Source of the DNA: CAZWCX01 sp964632945
GTDB lineage: Bacteria; Planctomycetota; MHYJ01; WSZJ01; CAZWCX01
Reading direction: 5' to 3'
DNA length: 16,696 nt
Assembly (NCBI GenBank): GCA_964632945.1
Contig: CAZWCX010000145.1
Span: 1-16,696, forward strand
A model generated the notes under the pieces. It searched no databases. It was not told the DNA's origin and saw nothing but the letters and a program-made list of their open reading frames with translations. Of this stretch, positions 9,401 to 14,899 are shown one piece after another. The translations under genes and the position numbers were made by a program. Numbering within the stretch: position 1 is the first letter of the stretch; every line of letters begins with the position of its first letter.

Positions 9401-9607
9401 CCGTCGCAGTCGGTCGACCGCGTATTGGATCCCCTGTTCGGCCAGCAGCTTGGTGCGCACCGGCAGGACCACGTTCTGCGCCATCATTTCGCTCGTGTGC
9501 CGGTAGAGCGAAAAGATCATCGAGATCAGGATGAGAAAGCCGCCGAGGATGACCAGCACCATCGCCACGATCGCGAATCGCGTGATGGTCGTCTGGGTGC
9601 CGGCCAT
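6431..9607 (-). CDS. GspK-like pseudopilin with C-terminal LamG-like domain
   Basis: A 1058-residue protein. One hydrophobic helix near the N-terminus (about residues 10-31) is followed by an amphipathic helix, as in type IV pilin-like proteins. A DRDGDG calcium-loop-like motif lies near 70. Around 371-392 is a helix-hairpin-helix motif (APVNVNTASIEVLAAV), with FRTWNEFEQFVLGL near 445 and NPNSRLSSFNPD near 470. Such tandem helical motifs are typical of GspK/PulK, the tip minor pseudopilin of type II secretion. From about 730 to 900 is a concanavalin-like (LamG/laminin-G-type) sandwich (GSLEFWVKPTW, EWHHVRVTW, HLEVDGR). GspK is usually ~320 residues, so this is a large fusion. I start at the ATG at 9607, which has GGAG 6 bases upstream, rather than at ATGs at 9646 or 9703 that overlap the preceding gene. 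No other secretion genes are in view. Confidence 0.75.
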   Translation of the reverse strand: MAGTQTTITRFAIVAMVLVILGGFLILISMIFSLYRHTSEMMAQNVVLPVRTKLLAEQGIQYAVDRLRRWCLEETIDHDRADWAAVQYRDRDGDGAYSPDQDEVLAYRRDQPLRVMRNPSYAPPHPRSLTDEPIRIPDESGDGRSDIVGFSLRVPSPLDDATDLISLKILDCASMIWVNGPTAGPGDWSLAPNALRLLDNLGATEEVAVPQLGMILNEWRIRHRRGFATRLDVADALRSAKIPERKWTAVLNNVTCHAWVDDRVLHPGALVSASPPGEDACPGGKYRWGRMRSPESDGIRVARGGGAHVPARAGPPALLAGLLPRLRFWGGCSADFLLSESSTGPLEAPPVAGPQPGPPRLGTVPLLQPRAPVNVNTASIEVLAAVFARLEACALDRAERALRPLPSGPGRTRRSPESAVPPMVARIVAEWILSRRSERPFRTWNEFEQFVLGLPEEDVSPLRKRIILAAVNPNSRLSSFNPDRVLGLRHGDVDKASLGDWARGPWNAADNLPFCGWTTEICFSSMGWYQVECLVRLLDAPREGVHPVAAQSSLEAVVQVYDVVRRTTQKDFLAHTVSTSLLPDGSPAVLTWPESTEDLLRNQAGPDGLEATVLRRPERGSAKEEECRHALCWDGHVSLAPRDGPVGAGVFLRAEFGDTLDASAFGRPVPAAGSADMHRSLLDAVDPSELFPDGVFCHETRRLSYSAAADRYGQSLPTLDEHLGFPAPGLWPLEGSLEFWVKPTWNGDELYDAGKPGPTRRAEAADVRTLVSLGRGLGREDDPRAGDRLVVFARRGLLAASWGDPRAEPSPGAFDPAPAALFHSPEHPWCNRFRAVATPIRDWRAGEWHHVRVTWIGAELHLEVDGRRALGPPLRPPARPFLAGIPDGWLLFLGHNRFRDGRCNGHPLNADATLDGLTLSARSTKGKQPPDRYPAGPGPYGLHLRFVPGVDFARDEEPISIASLTWNGRAPSSGGGIALAVGPRPAELASLALPPGPDAASGARAVRLSLPPGAEVFVTCAFFPAAPGPAGMVTESPVLEDLTLTVLRAPRFHSWWMR

Positions 9608-9638
9608 GGCCGTCTCCGGCGGAAGTCGTGCCGCCGCG

Positions 9639-10208
9639 TCATGCATGGGGCGACGGAGCGGCGCGGGGCGGAAGGACGTCGTCCGACCACATTTCGAAGG
9701 CATCGCAGAGCATGCGGCCGGCGTGGATTCCTTGCGGAATCTTCAGCGCCAGTTCATAGACGCGCAGCCGCGGACAAAACTCCGCCGTGAAGCCGGAAAG
9801 CACCGGCTGGTGCAGCACCGCCGAGTCGGTCGCGCCGGAGCCGAGCTTCCAGCGGATGCCGCGGTCCGCATAGGTCCCCTTGAAGCAGTGCGCCACGTAG
9901 AGCCCGATCCGGTCCGACCACTCGACCAGGTCCGGGTCGATCGCCGCGCCCGGCTCGTCCGGCACCCACCACGGGTCGGGGGCCGGAAACTCCGCGGGCA
10001 GCTTGCGGGTCACGTGATGGACCATCCACTCCCAGATCGCGACCAGACTCTCCGCGCTGCGGTCGAACCGGTCGGGCTTGAGGTGGGGGCGCTCGGCGCA
10101 GGCCCGCTCGTGGAGCGCGCGCATGCGCGCGGGAATCTCGCGGACGTACCGGTCGAGGTGGCGTTGGGCATCACGTTCGGAGAGGTCGCGCAACGTCCGG
10201 ACCGACAT
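9639..10208 (-). CDS. Conserved-looking hypothetical protein
   Basis: A 189-residue soluble protein that I do not recognise. It has no signal peptide or membrane helix. It is rich in Trp and His (EWMVHHVTRK, DPWWVPDEP, EWSDRIGLYVAHCFKGTY), with a central RWKLGSG motif and a helical end. The density of aromatic and charged residues suggests a real, folded family. It begins 6 bp after the selD stop, and its weak ribosome-binding site (AGGCGG) overlaps that stop, so the two are almost certainly translated from one message. The product could assist selenium metabolism or simply share the operon. No function is claimed. Confidence 0.75.
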   Translation of the reverse strand: MSVRTLRDLSERDAQRHLDRYVREIPARMRALHERACAERPHLKPDRFDRSAESLVAIWEWMVHHVTRKLPAEFPAPDPWWVPDEPGAAIDPDLVEWSDRIGLYVAHCFKGTYADRGIRWKLGSGATDSAVLHQPVLSGFTAEFCPRLRVYELALKIPQGIHAGRMLCDAFEMWSDDVLPPRAAPSPHA

Positions 10209-10214
10209 GGCCGC

Positions 10215-11429
10215 CTATTCGAAGCGCAGAAGGTGGGACCCGCGCGGCAGGGCCTCCCCGATCGGGGAGGAATGGACGCCGAGATCGGCGAGACGCTTCG
10301 ACACCTCGTTCGCCTGCGACGGGTCGATGCACAGGAAGAGGCCGCCGGAGGTCTGCGGATCGAAGAGCAGGTCTTCGACCGCAGCGGGGACCGACTTGGC
10401 GGTCTGGTAGCGTCCTTCGATGAATTTCCGATTGACCGTGTCGCCGCGGGTCTTGAATCCGGGCTTGACCCAGTCGTGTACGCCGGGGAAGAACGGGACC
10501 TTGGTCGTGTCGATCCGCAGGCTGACCCCGCTCGCCTCCGCCAACTGGGCGGCATGGCCCGCCAGCGCGTAGCCGGTGATGTCGGTGCAGGCGTGCACCG
10601 CCATTCCCTCGAGCGCGGCCGTCACCGGTCCGTTCAGCCGGCGCATGCTCGCCGTCACCGTCTCGGTCAGCTCCGGCGTCAGCTTCCCCTTCTTCAGCGC
10701 GCTGGTGAGAATCCCCGTCCCCAGCGGCTTGGTCAGGAACAGGACGTCCCCGACTTTCGCGCCCGCGTTCGACCAGATGCGCGCCGGGTGGACGGTCCCG
10801 GTCACGGCCGCGCCGTACTTCAGTTCCTTGTCGGTGACGGTGTGCCCGCCCAGGAGGGCGCATTTCGCTTCGATCAGTTTCTCGCACGCCCCCTGGAAGA
10901 TGCCCTTCAACGGCTCCAGGCCGAGATCCTCGATCGGATAGCAGAGGATGCTCAGGGCGTTGATCGGCCGCCCGCCCATCGCGTAGACGTCGGACAGCGA
11001 ATTCGCCATCGCGATCTGCCCGTACGTGNNNNNNNNNNGGGCCAGCGTCGTCGGCCGGGAACTGCGTCGTGCGCTGGACGACGAGCGCATGCGCGGCGCG
11101 GCAATGAGCGTTGCACGCGGGAGCACGCGCGAGTGCGGGGCAACCGTGGCGGCAGAACTCATTGTCGCGGCGATGCGGCCGTAGTCGTACGGGTCGTCGA
11201 CGATGGGCGTGAAGAAGTCCACCGTCTGGACGAGCGCGAGATCGTCCGACAGGCGATAGACTCCCGCGTCATCGTAGGTCTGCGGACCCACGAGAACATT
11301 GGGATCGGCGAAGAAGGTCAGTCCGCCCAGCGCCTGATGCAGGTCCACCGGACCCAGTTTGGACGCTCAGCCGCCGCAGGCGACGCCTTCCGTGAGCCGC
11401 ACTTTCTTGTCTTTGGTGAAGATGCCCAT
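10215..11429 (-). CDS. selD: Selenophosphate synthetase, Sec-containing, interrupted by assembly gap
   Basis: SelD makes selenophosphate from selenide and ATP for Sec-tRNA synthesis. The true start is the ATG at 11429: MGIFTKDKKVRLTEGVACGG, then TGA (11369-11367), then ASK. In E. coli SelD the catalytic Cys17 precedes Lys20 by three residues. Here TGA precedes Lys24 by three, so it falls on the Cys/Sec position and should read as selenocysteine (Sec21). Downstream are TYDDAGVY, DFFTPIVDDPYDYG, SLSDVYAMGGRP, ALLGGHTVTD, FLTKPLGTGILT, DITGYALAGH and LLFDPQTSGGL, all SelD signatures. A naive frame starting after the TGA at a GTG (11348) would lose the active site. Between YGRIAA and SLSDVYAMGG lie 10 Ns and ~130 bp unlike SelD. 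Without these the product would be close to the usual ~350 residues. It heads a four-gene operon. Confidence 0.95.
11029..11038. other. Assembly gap (10 Ns) inside selD
   Basis: Ten consecutive Ns, a typical scaffolding filler of unknown true length. The coding frame of selD happens to be kept across it. Sequence on its right (11039 to about 11168) does not resemble SelD in the selD frame; see findings. Confidence 0.98.
11341..11355 (-). promoter_or_regulatory. Bacterial SECIS-like hairpin in selD
   Basis: Immediately downstream of the selD TGA the mRNA can form GGUCC / GGACC, five perfect pairs plus a G-U at the base, closing a GGU loop. The first loop G is 18 nt after the TGA. Bacterial SECIS elements are known to place a small apical loop with an early G roughly 16-37 nt past the UGA, where SelB docks. 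This fits. Confidence 0.7.
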
Positions 11430-11438
11430 AGGTTCGCA

Positions 11439-11467
11439 ATTCTAGCACGCGTCCCCCGGGTTGTACA
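11439..11467 (-). promoter_or_regulatory. Candidate promoter of the selD operon
   Basis: On the minus strand, TGTACA (-35, 11467-11462) and TAGAAT (-10, 11444-11439, five of six) are spaced by 17 bases. A TG one base before the -10 makes it an extended -10. The -10 ends 9 bases before the selD ATG, predicting a leaderless or near-leaderless mRNA. No purine-rich ribosome-binding site precedes this ATG, in agreement. Confidence 0.55.
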
Positions 11468-11518
11468 GGGAGAGTCGATGCAGGCATTCGAACGCGGCGA
11501 TGACACCGGGGGGGCGGG

Positions 11519-12499
11519 TCAGGCCGGGGGCGGCGGCCCGTCCGCGGAGTTCTTGCCCAGACCGAACCATCGTCGCCAGCCCCCCTTGGGGTCCCGAGTC
11601 GGCGCGGATGCGGCCGGGTCGGCGGCCGGTCGTCCTTCCAGCCAGGCGTCGAGCAGGTCGGCGAGGGCATTCCCGTCGGGGGGACGCTCCGTCGGGTCCT
11701 TGGCGAGGGTGCGTGCGCAGAGCGCGTCCAGCTCCGCGGGGATCGTGGGGTCGAGACGGGAGGGCGGCGGGGGAACCTGGCTCAAGACCGCGACGGCGAC
11801 GAGGGCGAAATTCTCTCCCCGGAACGGCGCCGCGCCGGTGAGCAGTTCGTAGAGCACGACGCCGAGCGCATAGACGTCGGCGGTGGGGCCGATGCGGTCG
11901 AGTTCCCCTTCGATCTGTTCCGGCGGCATGTACTGGACGGTGCCGAGCAGTTGCCCGGGGGCGGTCAGGGGGGAAGTCTCTTCGAGGCGCTTGGCGATTC
12001 CGAAGTCGGTGACGTGCGCGCGCCCCGCTTCGTCGATGAGGATGTTGGGCGGCTTGAGGTCGCGGTGAATGATCTTCTCCGTGTGGGCGTGCCCGATGGC
12101 GCGGGCGACGTCGCGCAGGATGGTCACGCGCGCGCGGCGGTCCGGGAAGCGGCCGCGGGCGACCGCCTCGCGGAGGTTGCAGCCGTGCACGAAGGGCATG
12201 GCGAGGTAGGGGACGGTGCCGACCGTGCCGGCGTCGAGGACCGGAACGATGCCGGGATGGTGGAGGGTGGCGCCGGTGCGTCCCTCGCGCTGGAGCCGCT
12301 GCAGCGTTTCCGTCGCGGGGCGGGGTCCGAGGTGGACCGTCTTGACGGCGACCTCGCGTCCGGTGGCGGTCTCCTGGCCGCGGAAGACCATTCCCATGCC
12401 GCCGCTGCCGACGAGGGCGTGGAGCGTGAACGGACCCCACTCGACCGGCAGACGGAGAGGGTCGGGCGGGGAGTCCGGGTCGTGAGCCATCGGCGGCAT
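11519..12499 (-). CDS. Soluble Hanks-type Ser/Thr protein kinase
   Basis: A 326-residue PknB-like kinase that phosphorylates proteins on Ser/Thr. It shows the glycine loop GSGGMGMV (31-38), Lys53 in VAVK, a probable alpha-C Glu (QREG, near 72), HRDLKPPN with Asp147, DFG (165-167), PPE in place of APE, and DVYALGVVLYELLTG. All catalytic residues are present. After the kinase domain only ~35 residues remain (GGWRRWFGLGK and a Pro tail), with no transmembrane helix or sensor domain, so it is probably cytoplasmic. The ATG at 12499 was chosen because the frame further upstream reads through repeat copy B. A second ATG three codons later is also possible. It lies between the hydrolase and selD on the same strand but is separated from selD by a promoter. 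Confidence 0.92.
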   Translation of the reverse strand: MPPMAHDPDSPPDPLRLPVEWGPFTLHALVGSGGMGMVFRGQETATGREVAVKTVHLGPRPATETLQRLQREGRTGATLHHPGIVPVLDAGTVGTVPYLAMPFVHGCNLREAVARGRFPDRRARVTILRDVARAIGHAHTEKIIHRDLKPPNILIDEAGRAHVTDFGIAKRLEETSPLTAPGQLLGTVQYMPPEQIEGELDRIGPTADVYALGVVLYELLTGAAPFRGENFALVAVAVLSQVPPPPSRLDPTIPAELDALCARTLAKDPTERPPDGNALADLLDAWLEGRPAADPAASAPTRDPKGGWRRWFGLGKNSADGPPPPA

Positions 12500-12513
12500 G
12501 GGGGACCTGCGAC

Positions 12514-12681
12514 CTAGTGGGTCTTCAATCTCGAGATCCTGGGTTCGGCCGAGGCGATACTCCCGCCCGGCGAGGTTCGAGGAGGAGGCGATGCCGCGGT
12601 GCATCGCCGACGCCGAACGACGAAGCCCGGCGCAAGAAGCGCCCGGCCCAACCCACGGGGTCCAGGTGGAAGCCCCACTAG
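12514..12681 (-). repeat. Interspersed CTAG-bounded repeat, copy B (full length)
   Basis: A 168-bp element bounded by CTAG on both sides. The ends form a terminal inverted repeat: minus-strand CTAGTGGGGCTTC against GAAGACCCACTAG, one mismatch. Inside, TGGGTTGGGCCG pairs with CGGCCGAACCCA (11 of 12). Nested hairpins follow, GGCGC/GCGCC and GGCGATGC/GCATCGCC. The first 100 minus-strand bases align without gaps to copy C at about 82 of 100 positions by hand count. The left TAG is the stop codon of the secreted hydrolase. The element ends 14 bp before the kinase start codon. Confidence 0.85.
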
Positions 12682-14753
12682 CTGCGGACCTTGGCGGCGG
12701 CGGCGCGGGCGAGCTCCGCGACGCTTTCCCCCTCCATGCCGCGGGCGATCTCGTCGAGCGGTGCGCCGGCCGCCGGCGTTCCGATCGCCTCGAACGCAGC
12801 CACCAGGGCCTCGGCCGCGGCGCGCTTCGACCCGGCCGGCCCGGCCTCGACTTCCTTGTCGTACCGGACCTGGATGGGGGCGAGCAGCATCTTCGTCACG
12901 CCCGCCGCGTGCAGATCGGCGAGGGTCTTGGGTTCGCGGAAGCGGGCGAACGCCCCGGCGTAGACGACCAGGTCCGCCATGAGCGCGTCCCAGTCGGTCA
13001 GGTCCATGCCTTTGGCCTGCGTCCGGCTGTCGAAGCGGGCCTGCAGTTCCTTGAGCGAGGCGACCACGGGGGCGACGCTCTTGGCGTCACCGAGTTTGCC
13101 GAGCGCCTCGACCGCGCGCGTGCGCACGGATTGTTCCTTGTCCTTGAGCGCGGCGAGCAGGTGCTTCACGCCGGTCGCCTGACCGGTCTCGCCGAGCACC
13201 CAGGCCGCGAACCCCCGCGCGTCCGGGCCGGCCAGGCCGGGGGCGGTGAGGACTTTGCCCAGCATCGGCACCGCGGAGGCGTCTTTGAGTTCCGCCAGTC
13301 GTTCCGCCGCCTTCTCGCCGTTCCCGCCGCCGCGGACGAGCGTTTCCATCAGCTTCTTGATTTCGGGCTTGCCCCCCTCGTCGCCCCCTTCGTCGGGGAA
13401 CGGGAACGCCGTCATCTCGTCGGCGGCGGGCGCGACCAGGAACGACGAGCGCGGCTCGCGGCTCGGGCGCGCATTCTTGGCTCCCGGCGGCAGCCAGAGC
13501 CGGTGGCGGGCGAAGTACTCGAAGATGTCGGTGACCACCTCCTGGGGAAAGTCGTGCTGCCGGTTGGGCAGTTCGGTGTAGATGAACTCGAGTCCGCCGG
13601 TCTTCTTCATGATCTTGGCCGCCTCGCGCGAGTCATCCACGCGGCAGCGGGGGTCGTCGTTGCTGTGGTAGACGTAGACGGCGGTGTGGGTCGTCGCGAG
13701 CTTCTTGTGACCGTTGTTGCCGCCGCCGCTGGCGGGCGCGATCGCGGCGAACTGCTCGCAGTACTTGGGCCCGAAGTGCCAGGTGCCGAAGCCGCCCATG
13801 GAGTGGCCCATCAGGTACACGCGATTGAGGTCGACGTGGTAAAGCATCTGCACTTCGCGGATCACGGTGAGAAACCAGGCGTCGTTGTCGGGCGCCGACC
13901 AGGGGGCCGCCCGGGCGGTCGGGCACACCGCGAGGTATCCGCGCTCACCGCAGTGCGACTGGATGAAGTTCATGAACTCCTTGCCGCTGCCGACCACGCC
14001 CTTGCCGTCCGCCCCGTCCGGGCCGCCCCCGTGCAGCCCGACCACGAGCGGCCAGGGGCGCGTCGGGTCGTACCCGTCGGGCACGAAGATCGTGTACACG
14101 CCGGTGATCTTGTCGGAAAGGAGCGTCAGCTTGACGTCCTGTCGCAGCCCCTTGGGCTGGAGCGCCGACCGGACCATGCGGTCGTAGTACACCTGCGGCT
14201 CGGAAATGCCGAAATCCTTCTTGAGCGCCGCGTATTCCGCCGCGCGGGCATCCTTCGCGGTGAGGCCGAGGTAGGCCGTCAGGCGCTCGCGCAGGGCGGG
14301 ATTCCCCGGCGGGGTCTTCAGGAATTCCTTCTTCTCCTTGTCCGACAGGAGCGCGAGGGCGTCGGCGTTCTCCGGCGCGACCGCGAGCACGGTCTCGGCC
14401 AGGTGCGCTTTTTCGGTCTCGAGCTTGTTCTCCACGCACCAGCGGGCCAGTTCGAGGCGACCCTTGAGGTCGTCGGCGGCGAGTTTCGCCAGGCGGGCAC
14501 GGGTTTCCTGGAGCTTGTCTTCGACCTTCTCGACGCGGGCGATCTCCCGGCGCGCCAGGGTGACGACCTCGTACTCGATCCCGGGGAGGCGGGAGAAGTA
14601 AGGGTAAAACTTCACCTCCTGCTCGGTCTCGGAGACGATCGTGCCCTCCAGACGCTCCTTCTTGCGCGTGAGGATGACGTCGTGGGCGGCGGCTTCCCAG
14701 GCGGGCCCGCCCAGGCAGGCCGCGAGGAGCAAGGCGATGCGGGCTCGGTTCAT
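12678..14753 (-). CDS. Secreted alpha/beta hydrolase with HEAT-like repeats
   Basis: A 691-residue exported esterase resembling polyhydroxybutyrate-depolymerase / feruloyl-esterase-type alpha/beta hydrolases. A signal peptide occupies about 1-23 (cut after WEAAA). Residues ~24-205 are a helical, charged N-terminal region. The hydrolase core at ~215-420 has an oxyanion strand (VVGLHGGGPDG), the nucleophile elbow GHSMGG (Ser318), Asp366 or Asp367 (HSNDD) and His400 (NRQHDF), a complete triad. Residues ~470-690 are helical and include HEAT-like repeats (GVKHLLAALKDKEQSVRTRAVEALGKLGD is one whole unit in outline). GGAGG lies 5 bases before the ATG. The stop codon TAG is the first part of repeat B. 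The substrate is unknown; an ester polymer or plant-derived ester is plausible. Confidence 0.85.
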   Translation of the reverse strand: MNRARIALLLAACLGGPAWEAAAHDVILTRKKERLEGTIVSETEQEVKFYPYFSRLPGIEYEVVTLARREIARVEKVEDKLQETRARLAKLAADDLKGRLELARWCVENKLETEKAHLAETVLAVAPENADALALLSDKEKKEFLKTPPGNPALRERLTAYLGLTAKDARAAEYAALKKDFGISEPQVYYDRMVRSALQPKGLRQDVKLTLLSDKITGVYTIFVPDGYDPTRPWPLVVGLHGGGPDGADGKGVVGSGKEFMNFIQSHCGERGYLAVCPTARAAPWSAPDNDAWFLTVIREVQMLYHVDLNRVYLMGHSMGGFGTWHFGPKYCEQFAAIAPASGGGNNGHKKLATTHTAVYVYHSNDDPRCRVDDSREAAKIMKKTGGLEFIYTELPNRQHDFPQEVVTDIFEYFARHRLWLPPGAKNARPSREPRSSFLVAPAADEMTAFPFPDEGGDEGGKPEIKKLMETLVRGGGNGEKAAERLAELKDASAVPMLGKVLTAPGLAGPDARGFAAWVLGETGQATGVKHLLAALKDKEQSVRTRAVEALGKLGDAKSVAPVVASLKELQARFDSRTQAKGMDLTDWDALMADLVVYAGAFARFREPKTLADLHAAGVTKMLLAPIQVRYDKEVEAGPAGSKRAAAEALVAAFEAIGTPAAGAPLDEIARGMEGESVAELARAAAAKVRS

Positions 14754-14788
14754 GGCGCCTCCGTCGGATGAACGGGGAAGTCCGGGTC

Positions 14789-14817
14789 ATCCTAGCGGCG
14801 CCCCGGATGGCTGTAAA
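14789..14817 (-). promoter_or_regulatory. Candidate promoter of the secreted hydrolase
   Basis: Minus strand: TTTACA (-35, 14817-14812) and TAGGAT (-10, 14794-14789) with a 17-base spacer. This leaves a leader of roughly 30 nt that contains the GGAGG ribosome-binding site. It sits back to back, without overlap, with the promoter of the FadL-like gene. Confidence 0.5.
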
Positions 14818-14824
14818 GAATGGA

Positions 14825-14853
14825 TTGACTTATAAGGTATGGGCTGCTGTAAT
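14825..14853 (+). promoter_or_regulatory. Candidate promoter of the OmpP1/FadL gene
   Basis: TTGACT (five of six) and TGTAAT (five of six) are spaced by 17 bases, with TGC directly before the -10 (extended -10). The region is locally AT-rich against a GC-rich background. It predicts a start near 14860 and a ~40-nt leader with GAGGAGGT ahead of the start codon. It is the strongest promoter-like match in the window. Confidence 0.65.
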
Positions 14854-14899
14854 CCCCCGCGTCTGGAAGATCCCGCGCACGGGTGAGGAGGTGTCGACG

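Noticed and set aside
11041..11180. Open plus-strand peptide beside the Ns as a small gene or a true insertion such as an intein
   Set aside because: Far too short for an intein, with no splicing motifs. It adjoins a contig end, so an assembly chimera is simpler.
10215..11348. selD starting at the GTG after the TGA, as a truncated gene or pseudogene
   Set aside because: This would remove the catalytic Cys/Sec and Lys. The upstream in-frame codons are clearly SelD, and the TGA is at the Sec position.
9531..11852. 773-codon plus-strand frame across selD, the 189-aa gene and the Ns
   Set aside because: Runs through the assembly gap and lies opposite recognisable SelD. No domain or ribosome-binding site.
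12498..14771. 757-codon plus-strand frame opposite the secreted hydrolase
   Set aside because: Antisense to a gene with signal peptide, triad and ribosome-binding site. Its N-terminus comes from repeat B.
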